Source: Flavipsychrobacter sp. (lineage in GTDB: Bacteria; Bacteroidota; Bacteroidia; Chitinophagales; Chitinophagaceae). Taken from it: a DNA stretch of 59,197 nucleotides. Positions within the stretch are counted from its first letter, which is position 1. The number at the start of each line of letters is the position of its first letter. The position numbers were made by a program, and so were the translations under genes. The DNA lies in contig JAEUVZ010000031.1 of NCBI GenBank assembly GCA_016786665.1, positions 1-59,197 of the forward strand. The letters are read 5' to 3'. Below the pieces are notes generated by a model. It worked only from the letters and a program-made list of their open reading frames with translations, was not told where the DNA came from and searched no databases. Below, piece by piece: positions 14,654 through 23,168 of the stretch.

Positions 14654-17281
14654 GTGAGTAAGACTGTAAAGAAAGAGGCGTCGGAAACGCCATTGATGAA
14701 GCAACACCGGGAGATAAAAGCTAAGTATCCCGATGCCGTGCTGCTGTTTCGCGTAGGTGATTTCTATGAAACATTCGGGGAGGATGCGCTCGTATCGTCC
14801 CGTGTATTGGGCATCACCCTCACCAAGCGTTCCAATGGCTCGGCTTCAGCCGTGGAGCTGGCCGGCTTCCCCCACCACGCACTGGAAACCTACCTGCACA
14901 AGCTGGTAAAGGCGGGTTACCGCGTAGCCATCTGCGACCAGTTGGAAGACCCCAAAACAGTAAAGGGCATCGTAAAGCGCGGGGTAACTGAATTGGTAAC
15001 TCCCGGCGTAGCCACCAGCGACAAACTGCTGGAAAATAAAACCAACAACTTCCTGGCGGCGCTTTACCTGGGCGATGAGCACTGCGGTGTCGCCTTCCTG
15101 GATGTAACCACGGGCGAATTCTACGCAGCACAGGGAAACATAGAGTATATGGACAAGCTGCTGCAAAGCTTCCAGCCCTCGGAAGTGCTGCTGTCCAAGT
15201 CGCAACAGAAAAAATTTAAAGAACATTTCGATACACGCGTTTACACCTTCCACCTCGATGAGTGGGTGTTCCAGGAGCAGTATGCGTACGACCAACTCCT
15301 GCAACAATTCCAGACGCAGTCGCTCAAGGGCTTTGGCATCGAGGATATGAAGGCGGCTATTATAGCCTCCGGCGCCACCCTGCACTACCTGAAGGACACC
15401 GAGCACTCCAACCTGCAGCACATCAACGCCATACAGCGCATCATAGCCAATGAGTTCCTGTGGATGGACCGTTTCACCATCCGCAACCTGGAACTGGTAC
15501 ACAGCAGCGATGAAAAGGGCCAGAGCCTGCTGATGGCGCTGGACAATACGCATACCCCCATGGGGGCGCGCCTGCTGAAACGCTGGCTGATATTCCCCCT
15601 GTTCGACCTGCACAAGATCAACCGCCGGCTGGACCTCGTCAGCCACTTTATACTGGACCAGGACCTGAACCACCAGCTCAGCACCTTTATCAAACAGGTA
15701 GGCGACGTAGAACGGCTGGTAGGTAAGATACCCCTGAAGAAAGCCAACCCGCGCGAGATCATGCAGCTGGCGCGCAGCCTGCACTATATGCAGCAGATGC
15801 GCGAGCATTGTCAGCAGTCGGCGCACCAGCCGCTCTGCGACCTGGTGCAGGCCTTGCTGCCACACAGCGAGCTGCAGGAGCGCATCAAGTCGGTGCTGGT
15901 GGAAGAAGCGCCCGCGCAGGCGCACAAAGGCGGCATGATACGCGAAGGCCTGCACGAAGAGCTGGATAAACTACGCGCCATATCGCGCAACGGGAAAGAC
16001 TACCTGCTGCAGATACAGCAAACGGAATCGCAACGTACAGGCATCTCCTCGCTGAAGATAGCGTACAACAATGTATTTGGCTATTACCTGGAGGTGACCC
16101 ACACGCACAAAGACAAAGTGCCGCCGGAGTGGATACGTAAGCAAACGCTGGCGAATGCAGAACGGTACGTAACCCCGGAACTGAAAGAGTACGAAGAAAA
16201 AATCCTCGGTGCCGAAGAAAAAATACTGGCGCTGGAAATGGACATGTACCAGCAACTGCTGGCAGCCATAGAGCCCTACATCGCCTCCATACAGGTAAAT
16301 GCCAACATCATAGCACAGGTAGACTGCCTGCTGTGTTTTGCCTACAACGCCCGCCAGTATGGCTACCATCGCCCGCAGATGCGCGAGGAAGCCGTGCTGG
16401 AAATAAAAGCGGGGCGGCACCCGGTAATAGAGCAGCGCCTGCCACCGGGAGAAGCCTACGTAGCGAACGACACGCTGCTGAATAAAGAAGAGCAGCAGAT
16501 GATCATCCTTACCGGCCCCAACATGTCGGGTAAGTCGGCCCTGCTGCGGCAAACAGCCATTATCACCCTGATGGCGCACATGGGCAGCTTCGTGCCTGCA
16601 ACCGCGGCGCAGGTGGGCCTCACCGATAAGATTTTTACCCGTGTAGGCGCGTCCGATAACCTGAGTGGCGGGGAGAGTACCTTTATGGTAGAGATGAACG
16701 AAACGGCCAGCATCATCAACAACATCAGCGAGCGCAGCCTGGTATTGCTGGATGAGATAGGCCGCGGCACCAGCACCTACGACGGTATATCGCTGGCCTG
16801 GTCTATCGTGGAACACCTGCACAATCACCCGGCAAAACCGAAGACGTTGTTCGCCACTCACTACCACGAGCTGAACGAACTGGAAGGGCAGCTTCCCCGG
16901 GTAAAGAACTACCACATTACACACAAGGAAACCGGCAACAAGGTTATCTTTCTGCGCAAGCTGGAGCCGGGCGGCAGCAGGCACAGCTTTGGTATACAGG
17001 TAGCCCGCATGGCGGGTATGCCGCCGGCCCTGTTACGACGGGCCGATGAGATACTCGCTACGCTGGAGGAAAAACATGCAGGGGCCGGAGGCGCGGGCCG
17101 CCAGGTGAAGAAGATAAACCCGCTACCACAGTTTCAGCTCAATATCTTTGATGGGGTGGCCGAAGATCTGCGCCGCGTGCAGCAGGTGCTGGAGGAGATG
17201 GACATAAACACCCTGACACCGGTGGAGGCTCTGCTGAAGCTCAATGAACTAAAGAGCATCGTGGAACAATACCGCAAGTAA
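14654..17281 (+). CDS. mutS: DNA mismatch repair protein MutS
   Basis: 875 residues, full length. The mismatch-contact motif FYETF sits in the N-terminal domain (VGDFYETFGEDA), followed by connector, lever (core) and clamp regions and a C-terminal ABC-type ATPase: Walker A TGPNMSGKS, signature NLSGGESTF, Walker B VLLDEIGRGTST and the ATHYHEL switch. It recognises mismatches and starts repair with MutL. The GTG at 14654 is chosen because the first residues MSKTVKKEASETPLMKQ match the usual start; the next Met is residue 15. No mutL is in the window. Confidence 0.97.
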   Translation: MSKTVKKEASETPLMKQHREIKAKYPDAVLLFRVGDFYETFGEDALVSSRVLGITLTKRSNGSASAVELAGFPHHALETYLHKLVKAGYRVAICDQLEDPKTVKGIVKRGVTELVTPGVATSDKLLENKTNNFLAALYLGDEHCGVAFLDVTTGEFYAAQGNIEYMDKLLQSFQPSEVLLSKSQQKKFKEHFDTRVYTFHLDEWVFQEQYAYDQLLQQFQTQSLKGFGIEDMKAAIIASGATLHYLKDTEHSNLQHINAIQRIIANEFLWMDRFTIRNLELVHSSDEKGQSLLMALDNTHTPMGARLLKRWLIFPLFDLHKINRRLDLVSHFILDQDLNHQLSTFIKQVGDVERLVGKIPLKKANPREIMQLARSLHYMQQMREHCQQSAHQPLCDLVQALLPHSELQERIKSVLVEEAPAQAHKGGMIREGLHEELDKLRAISRNGKDYLLQIQQTESQRTGISSLKIAYNNVFGYYLEVTHTHKDKVPPEWIRKQTLANAERYVTPELKEYEEKILGAEEKILALEMDMYQQLLAAIEPYIASIQVNANIIAQVDCLLCFAYNARQYGYHRPQMREEAVLEIKAGRHPVIEQRLPPGEAYVANDTLLNKEEQQMIILTGPNMSGKSALLRQTAIITLMAHMGSFVPATAAQVGLTDKIFTRVGASDNLSGGESTFMVEMNETASIINNISERSLVLLDEIGRGTSTYDGISLAWSIVEHLHNHPAKPKTLFATHYHELNELEGQLPRVKNYHITHKETGNKVIFLRKLEPGGSRHSFGIQVARMAGMPPALLRRADEILATLEEKHAGAGGAGRQVKKINPLPQFQLNIFDGVAEDLRRVQQVLEEMDINTLTPVEALLKLNELKSIVEQYRK

Positions 17282-17341
17282 CGGTACGGTTTTTTAAACA
17301 ATATCGGTACACAGCGTGTTTATCCTGTAAAGTGTTTTTTT

Positions 17342-18037
17342 ATGCCCCGCACATCTTACCTATATATCATGCTCACGGCGCTACTGGTAGTGCTCACCAC
17401 TGCCTGTATCACGCCCCGAAAGGGGCCCACACGCGTGTATGCGGAAGCCATCTCCAACAACATGACCTTCGATGCGATCATCGTTCCCGGCATCCCGTTC
17501 AATAATGGTTCGTGGGACTCGGTAATGAAAGCACGCCTGCTCTGGACATGGGTACTCTACAAAAACGGTGTGGCTAAGAACGTTATTTTTTCGGGCGATG
17601 CGGTGTATTCGCCCTACCCGGAGGCGAAAATAATGGGCCTGTACGCCCAAAAGCTGGGCATACCCAAAGAGCATATTTTCTACGATACGCAGGCACGCCA
17701 CAGCACCGAGAATGTTTATTACTCTTACCTGCTGGCTAAGAAGCAAGGCTTCAAAACACTGGCGCTCGCCACCGACCCCTTCCAGTCATCTATGCTGAAA
17801 GGATTTACGAAAAGGCGCTTCGAAACCCCCATCTACCACCTGCCGTTCATCACCGATACGTTGGGAGCCTACAATCACCTTAACCCCGTACTGGATAAAA
17901 AAGAGTATGAACCGGTGAAGAAAAAGAACTTCATTTCCATCACCGAAATAGAAGGAATTTTTCGTCGAATGGGTGGCACCCTGGGCTGGCAGATCGATTG
18001 GGACAAACACGATGGAAAAAAACTGGAACGACTCTAA
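17342..18037 (+). CDS. YdcF family (DUF218) lipoprotein
   Basis: 231 residues. The N-terminus (MLTALLVVLTTAC) is a lipoprotein signal peptide with lipobox TTAC. The DUF218 core is clear: FDAIIVPGIPF, KNVIFSGDAVYSPYPEA, MGLYAQKLGIPKEHIFYDT, ARHSTENVYYS and ATDPFQSSM. Members include SanA and ElyC-like envelope proteins; the reaction is unknown. It stands 60 bp after mutS. The last residues (HDGKKLERL) run into a decayed piece of rtcB, so its C-terminal end may have been altered by that event. Confidence 0.88.
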   Translation: MPRTSYLYIMLTALLVVLTTACITPRKGPTRVYAEAISNNMTFDAIIVPGIPFNNGSWDSVMKARLLWTWVLYKNGVAKNVIFSGDAVYSPYPEAKIMGLYAQKLGIPKEHIFYDTQARHSTENVYYSYLLAKKQGFKTLALATDPFQSSMLKGFTKRRFETPIYHLPFITDTLGAYNHLNPVLDKKEYEPVKKKNFISITEIEGIFRRMGGTLGWQIDWDKHDGKKLERL

Positions 18038-18264
18038 CAAAAGCGCATAACAAGCAACATCTATATACAGCAACTGCAAGCGCAGCATCTCCGTGCACAG
18101 CATGGAAGAACAGCTCCATACCAAAGGGCATGACGCTGGTAGGCGGCGGGGTGGACGAATCGCCCGATGCTTATAAGGATATCTATCCCGTAATGAACGC
18201 GGAAAGAAACCTCGTAGACATAATGGGTACCTTTCATCCCAAAATAGTGCGGATGGATGGGCCG
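18034..18264 (+). pseudogene. rtcB: decayed C-terminal fragment of RNA ligase rtcB
   Basis: Three pieces in two reading frames together match the end of RtcB (3'-phosphate RNA ligase). LTKAHN at 18034-18051, then SISVHSMEEQLHTKG at 18084-18128 in a second frame, then back in the first frame MTLVGGGVDESPDAYKDI and VMNAERNLVDIMGTFHPKIV up to RMDGP at 18264. The switch falls in the AAAGGG run at 18123-18128. The rest of RtcB, roughly 85% of the protein with all the early metal-binding motifs, is missing. The reading is mine from memory of the family; a profile search should confirm it. A normal ORF here (17998-18447) covers parts of it but is not a real gene. Confidence 0.8.
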
Positions 18265-18323
18265 GTAAACATTGTCTTCCGCGGCACAGCTTTTTTAGCA
18301 GTACATTTAAAAAACAGACTAAA

Positions 18324-18764
18324 ATGGATAGCAAGAACAATAACGACACTGCCGGGCAAAACGGGCAGGAACTTCCGGGATACCCGCACTACCCTGCCGC
18401 CGAGGACATCGCCCAGCCGGGAAATAACAATGGTATCATCAGCATAGATGGTGAAGCCCCGGCGGAAGATACCAGCATGCCCAACGAAGATATAACCATG
18501 GGCACGGAAGCCGATGTAACCGAGGAAGACCTGGAACTGCTGAGTGCCATAGACGATGGCAGGAGCCGCAACAGCGTTAGGGACATACTGGACGATACCG
18601 ACGAAGACGGCGAACCGCTGAACGAACGGAACACGGCTTCCGGGCTGGACGTGCCGGGCAGCGAACTGGACGATGAAAATGAACAGATAGGCGAAGAAGA
18701 CGAGGAGAACAACTACTACAGCCTGGGCAGTGACGCCAACGACTCCCTGGAACAGGGAACCTAG
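18324..18764 (+). CDS. hypothetical acidic protein, 146 aa
   Basis: Starts MDSKNNNDTAGQNGQELP and is very rich in Asp, Glu, Asn and Gly with no hydrophobic core, signal peptide or membrane segment; it is likely unstructured. Blocks such as EEDLELLSAIDDG and RDILDDTDEDGEPLNE resemble short peptide motifs that appear in small acidic proteins of related bacteria. It is followed by a strong terminator, which supports real expression. It starts just past the rtcB fragment. Function unknown. Confidence 0.7.
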   Translation: MDSKNNNDTAGQNGQELPGYPHYPAAEDIAQPGNNNGIISIDGEAPAEDTSMPNEDITMGTEADVTEEDLELLSAIDDGRSRNSVRDILDDTDEDGEPLNERNTASGLDVPGSELDDENEQIGEEDEENNYYSLGSDANDSLEQGT

Positions 18765-18785
18765 CGCCACCTAAGCTACAAACCA

Positions 18786-18817
18786 CAGGGGCGGCCTTCC
18801 GGTCGCCCCTGCTTTTT
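18786..18817 (+). terminator. rho-independent terminator after the acidic protein gene
   Basis: CAGGGGCGGCC and GGTCGCCCCTG form an 11-bp stem (one G-T pair) with a TTCC loop, followed by CTTTTTG. Confidence 0.9.
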
Positions 18818-18821
18818 GTGT

Positions 18822-18829
18822 TATATTTG
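18822..18829 (+). promoter_or_regulatory. -7 box directly before the TPR histidine kinase
   Basis: TATATTTG matches TAnnTTTG and ends 4 nt before the ATG at 18834. It follows the upstream terminator immediately. This placement fixes the start at 18834 instead of the earlier in-frame codon at 18816, which lies in the terminator. Confidence 0.5.
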
Positions 18830-18833
18830 CTGC

Positions 18834-20762
18834 ATGAAGAGGCAATGCATGGTATGGGCCTGGATGCTTTTTAGCGGCGCTATTAACGCCACCCCCGCCG
18901 ACAGCCTGGGAAATGCACTGGCTAAAGCGAAAGCTGATACCCATAAAGTAAACCTGTACATAGAGGCATTCAACCAGTCGAAAAACACGGAGGCGGAAAA
19001 AGCGGAAGCATATGCGGCAGCGGGACTGGAACTGGCGGAAAAGCTGAATTTTACCAATGGCGCGCTAACGCTCTATAAAGCTTATGGCTCGTTCCTGGAT
19101 ATACAGGGGAGGTATGGCGAGGCGGAAGGCTACCTGGCAAAAGGCCTGGCACTGGCCAGGGAAAAGAAAGACCAATACCACCTGGGCATACTGGAGCAGG
19201 CTATCGGTATACTGGAGTACGACCAGGGCCGGTTTCCGCAGGCGCACGAGCATCTGCTGCGCTCCCTGCGCTACCGGGAAACAATCAATGATGTACGCGG
19301 CATTGCCGATGCATCTGTATGGCTGGGCGTGATACAGGAAAAGGGCATGAAGCAATACAACGAAGCCCTGCGCTACTACCGGGGAGCCCTGGCCAGCTAC
19401 CAAAAAGCCGGCCTGCAGGACCGCATGGGCTACGCTTACAACAACATTGGCAATGTCTACTACACCATCCAGAACTTTGATTCTTCTCTCTACTACTACC
19501 TGCGCTCACTAGATATAAAAAAGGAACTGGGTGACCCTTTTGCGCTGGGCTCGGCATACAACAACATAGCCAACGTATACACCGACCTGCAACAGTACCC
19601 TACGGCGCTGAAATACTACGATTCGGCGCTGGTGCAGAAAGAACAGGCACAGGACTACGCCGGCATTGCGACCCACTACGTGAACGTAGGACTGGTATAT
19701 TACCACATGCAGCGCTACGATGAGGCCGAACGTGCCATCAGTATGGGGCTGGAACGCTCCCGCGAAAATGAACTCTCTGAAATAACCCTTACAGCCTACG
19801 AAGCGCTGGCGAAAGTGGCCTATGCCAAAGGCGATTACCAGAAAGCGTATCAATACCTGGGCGAGTACACCATGCGCCGGGATACGGCGTTCAGCAAAGA
19901 GGCCGCGCAGCAGGTGGCCGATATGCAGGCGAAGTATGAAACGGAAAAGAAAGACCTGGAAATAAGCAAGCGCGACCTGGAGCTAAGCAGAAAGCGCGTG
20001 CAGATAGGCATACTCATTGGCTCCATGCTCATGCTGGCGCTGGTGGCCTACCTGCTCTATAACCGCTACAAGCTGAAAAAACAGCGGGAACTGGATGCCG
20101 AGCTGGCCACGCAAAGGGAACTGCGCACCAAAGCCATTATAGACGCGGAAGAGAAAGAACGAATACGCATAGCCCGCGAGCTGCACGATGGCGTAGGCCA
20201 ACAGATATCGGCGGTAAAGATGAACCTGGGCGCCTTTGCCGACAGAATACAGGAAGGGCCGGAAAACCGGGAGCAATACCAGCTGATGCTGGACCTGGTA
20301 GATGATGCGGTGAAAGAGGTACGCAGCGTATCGCACAACATGATGCCCAATGCCCTGATACGCTTCGGGCTGGCAAAAGCCGTGCGCGAATTCATTGATA
20401 AAATAGCCGCCACCGGCGCGCTGAAAATAGACCTGCAGATAGTAGGGCTGACCAACCGACTGGAAAGCACTACCGAAACAGTGCTCTACCGGGTAATGCA
20501 GGAGACGGTGAGCAACATCATAAAGCACGCCGGGGCCAGCCATATAGGCATACAACTGATACGGGATGGTGACAGCCTTACCATGATGATAGAGGACAAC
20601 GGGAAAGGCTTCGATACCCAACAGATAGCCGGCTTTGAAGGTATTGGCCTTAAAAATATCATCTCCCGGGTAGAATACCTCGATGGCACCGTAGACTTCG
20701 ACTCCTACCCCGATAAGGGCACTACCGTAATAGTAGAACTCAACCTCAACAAAGAATCATAG
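18834..20762 (+). CDS. TPR-repeat sensor histidine kinase (HisKA_3 type)
   Basis: 642 residues. Signal peptide (MKRQCMVWAWMLFSGAINA), a periplasmic part with about seven tetratricopeptide repeats (for example AYNNIGNVYYTIQNFDSSL and AYNNIANVYTDLQQYPTAL), a short coiled coil, one membrane helix (IGILIGSMLMLALVAYLLY, about residue 388), and a cytoplasmic kinase: the H-box ARELHDGVGQQ with His451, and ATPase motifs NIIKHAGAS, DNGKGFD and GIGLKNI. It should sense an envelope signal and pass phosphate to a NarL/LuxR-type regulator. No such regulator is beside it. Signal unknown. Confidence 0.92.
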   Translation: MKRQCMVWAWMLFSGAINATPADSLGNALAKAKADTHKVNLYIEAFNQSKNTEAEKAEAYAAAGLELAEKLNFTNGALTLYKAYGSFLDIQGRYGEAEGYLAKGLALAREKKDQYHLGILEQAIGILEYDQGRFPQAHEHLLRSLRYRETINDVRGIADASVWLGVIQEKGMKQYNEALRYYRGALASYQKAGLQDRMGYAYNNIGNVYYTIQNFDSSLYYYLRSLDIKKELGDPFALGSAYNNIANVYTDLQQYPTALKYYDSALVQKEQAQDYAGIATHYVNVGLVYYHMQRYDEAERAISMGLERSRENELSEITLTAYEALAKVAYAKGDYQKAYQYLGEYTMRRDTAFSKEAAQQVADMQAKYETEKKDLEISKRDLELSRKRVQIGILIGSMLMLALVAYLLYNRYKLKKQRELDAELATQRELRTKAIIDAEEKERIRIARELHDGVGQQISAVKMNLGAFADRIQEGPENREQYQLMLDLVDDAVKEVRSVSHNMMPNALIRFGLAKAVREFIDKIAATGALKIDLQIVGLTNRLESTTETVLYRVMQETVSNIIKHAGASHIGIQLIRDGDSLTMMIEDNGKGFDTQQIAGFEGIGLKNIISRVEYLDGTVDFDSYPDKGTTVIVELNLNKES

Positions 20763-20793
20763 TTCGCTAAAAGCACGAACCTTAAAGCGAAGG

Positions 20794-22533
20794 CTACTGC
20801 CGCCCCAACTTACTATGCTGCTTCCCGTACAGGAAATAGATAGCCAGGCCTATAGCCAGCCATACCAGGAACCGCTCCCAGTTGGTAGTGCCCGACTCGC
20901 ACAGCAGGTAGCTGCAGGAGAGGAAACCGAGCACCGGTATCAGCGAATAATGGTGCAGGAACGAGAACACCGCGGTAACCGCGAACACCAGCGCAAAAAG
21001 CAGGTAAGGAACCTTGGTGCGGAGCACCGCCCAGGTAACATTACCGGCATCGTCGGTAAACCGGAAGAAACTTCCATCGCCCAGCATCACGAACAATACG
21101 ACCGTAAGCACAAAAAGTGCGGGCACTACATACCGGGCATTAACATAAGGTATCTTAAACTTGCTCACTGGTACTACCGCAGGCGTGCCGTGCTCCTCTA
21201 TCACATCAGCGCCGGGCAGGTGCGCGCCTTTCTTTCGCTGCTGCTGCAGGCGGATGATACCTCCGCACACCAGCACAAAGGCGAAGAGTGTACCCACACT
21301 GGTGAGGTCTATTACCATGCTCAGGTTAAGGAACAGGGAGGGGATACCCACCAGCACACCGGTAAGTATAGTAGAGAACGATGGTGTTTTATACTTAGGG
21401 TGAATGCGGGAGAAAATCGGCGGCAGCAGGCCGTCTCGGCTCATGCTCATCCAGATACGGGGCTGCCCCAGCTGGAACACCAGCAGCACGCTGGCGGTAG
21501 CTATCACCGCGCTCACCGAAATAACGCCCGCCAGCTTATCCATGTTTACCGCATGGAAGACATAGGCCAGCGGGTCGCCCACGTTCAGCTGAGATGAGGG
21601 CACCATGCCGGTGAGCACCAGCGCGATAACGATGTATAACACGGTACAGATAATGAGCGAGTTGAACATAGCTTTGGGCAAGTCGCGCTGGGGGTTCTTA
21701 CATTCCTCGGCAGTGGTAGAGATAGCGTCAAACCCTATGTAGGAGAAAAAAACCGCGGCGGTACCCATCATCACCCCGCTCATGCCCTTGGGCAGAAAGG
21801 GCGTCCAGTTCTCCGGTTGCACATAGAAAGCACCGGCAATGATGACCACCGCAATGATGACCATTTTGAATATCACCATAAAATTGGTCGCTTTCCGCGA
21901 TTCCTTAATACCAATGAAAATGATCCAGGTGATAACTACCGTTATCAGGAATGCCGGTAAATCGCAGATAAACTTCAGGCTGCCCAGCGTGGGCGCGTTG
22001 TTCCAGGCGGCTTTGGCGGCCTCGCTTCCCATCTCCTTTGCCGTCCAGTAGTCCATCGTCAGGTAGTCGGGTATGTGTAGCTGCGTTCCCCCTATCTTTA
22101 TACTATTCACCAGCGAGGTAAAGTAATCGCTCCACGATATGGCCACCGCTATATTACCGATGGCGTACTCCATCAGCAGGTCCCAGCCTATTATCCAGGC
22201 AATGACCTCTCCGAAAGCTACATAAGAATAGGTATACGCGCTGCCCGCTACGGGAACCATACTGGCAAACTCGGCATAGCAAAGCGCCGAAAAACCGCAG
22301 GCTATAGATACGATAACGAACAGCAGGATGATACCGGGGCCGCCATCATAGGCCGCCTTACCGATAGCCGAGAAGATACCCGCCCCTACAATGGCGGCGA
22401 TACCCATAAAGGTAAGGTCGCGAACGCCCAGCACCCGGTGCATGCCGGGGGTGCCATGCCCATCGGTGAGGCCCGAGGCCGCTTCTCGCTCTATCTGCGC
22501 TACTGTCTTTCTGCGGAAAATATTCTCTGCCAT
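20794..22533 (-). CDS. APC superfamily amino acid permease (CAT-like)
   Basis: 579 residues, with 12-14 hydrophobic spans. The first helix carries the APC motif GIAAIVGAGIFSAIG; the sixth has FFSYIGFDAISTTAEECKNPQRDLP, typical of the cationic amino acid transporter branch. It sits in the inner membrane and imports amino acids with a cation or by exchange; the substrate cannot be told from sequence. The N-terminal extension (MAENIFRRKTVAQIEREA) is usual for the CAT branch. It is convergent with the histidine kinase gene. Confidence 0.9.
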   Translation of the reverse strand: MAENIFRRKTVAQIEREAASGLTDGHGTPGMHRVLGVRDLTFMGIAAIVGAGIFSAIGKAAYDGGPGIILLFVIVSIACGFSALCYAEFASMVPVAGSAYTYSYVAFGEVIAWIIGWDLLMEYAIGNIAVAISWSDYFTSLVNSIKIGGTQLHIPDYLTMDYWTAKEMGSEAAKAAWNNAPTLGSLKFICDLPAFLITVVITWIIFIGIKESRKATNFMVIFKMVIIAVVIIAGAFYVQPENWTPFLPKGMSGVMMGTAAVFFSYIGFDAISTTAEECKNPQRDLPKAMFNSLIICTVLYIVIALVLTGMVPSSQLNVGDPLAYVFHAVNMDKLAGVISVSAVIATASVLLVFQLGQPRIWMSMSRDGLLPPIFSRIHPKYKTPSFSTILTGVLVGIPSLFLNLSMVIDLTSVGTLFAFVLVCGGIIRLQQQRKKGAHLPGADVIEEHGTPAVVPVSKFKIPYVNARYVVPALFVLTVVLFVMLGDGSFFRFTDDAGNVTWAVLRTKVPYLLFALVFAVTAVFSFLHHYSLIPVLGFLSCSYLLCESGTTNWERFLVWLAIGLAIYFLYGKQHSKLGRQ

Positions 22534-22640
22534 GTTCCTGTCGTTAAAAACATGGTAAGTTTAGCGAATAAAATCAATAGTCGAAAGGCCGGGAAAGAAA
22601 AAGAAAGGAAATCACCCCGGCGGGCAACGTACCGGCAATA

Positions 22641-22902
22641 TTATTTTTCATAAATATCTTTTCGGTGACCTACACGTTGCACGTTTACTATGTAAATAGT
22701 GTCGTCAATACGGTACACTACCCTATAGTTACCTACTCGTATTCTCCACAGATCCGTTTGCCCACCTTTTAGCTTTTTACAGCCATCGGGCCTTGGATTG
22801 TCTGACAAGGAATCAATTTCTGAAGCGATACGCACAACTGTCTTTGGGGCAATGCGCCAAATCCTTGAGCGCCTGCTTTTTAATAGTAATAGCGTACCTC
22901 AA
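22641..22902 (-). pseudogene. RelE/ParE-family toxin, frameshifted
   Basis: Read from TTG 22902, which overlaps the antitoxin stop (TTGA), the minus strand gives RYAITIKKQALKDLAH and then loses frame. The other frame continues with KTVVRIASEIDSLSDNPRP, CKKLKGGQTDLWRIRVGN and YRVVYRIDDTIYIVNVQRVG to the stop at 22641. Together the two parts make a complete toxin of about 86 residues, the normal size. One extra base in the CCCCAAA run (plus strand 22843-22849) explains the break. The remaining 64-residue ORF from GTG 22835 would lack the first helix. The toxin is therefore probably inactive, unless this is a sequencing error. Confidence 0.8.
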
Positions 22903-23093
22903 AGCATTCCTGACTTCCTTAGTTCATTTTTGGCATCATCCCAGCTTATATCCTCATCCTCTTCCCTGCTTTCAGCAACAATTACGTCCAGGAGGTCTTC
23001 TATTTCTTCCTGTCGGGCGATGAGCGTCTTCATATCTATCTGAACCGCTACCCTCCTGTCATTGTCGTCCATCACGAATGTTACTCCTTTCAT
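22899..23093 (-). CDS. antitoxin of a RelE/ParE-type pair
   Basis: 64 residues, mostly helical and acidic toward the end: MKGVTFVMDDNDRRVAVQID followed by an acidic helix (ARQEEIEDLLDVI) and a C-terminal DISWDDAKNELRKSGML, which would wrap the toxin. Its stop overlaps the toxin start by TTGA, the usual translational coupling. The N-terminal strand probably forms the DNA-binding dimer that represses the pair. The gene is intact while the toxin is frameshifted. Confidence 0.75.
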   Translation of the reverse strand: MKGVTFVMDDNDRRVAVQIDMKTLIARQEEIEDLLDVIVAESREEDEDISWDDAKNELRKSGML

Positions 23094-23168
23094 AGGTAAT
23101 ACGTTTCTACAAATTTAACCAATAAGCATCATATATGCATACCCATGAAATTTTACTGACATCCCTAC

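Noticed and set aside
17998-18447. 149-residue ORF as a real gene
   Set aside because: It overlaps ydcF and the acidic-protein gene, and only its middle looks like a protein, namely the decayed rtcB end.
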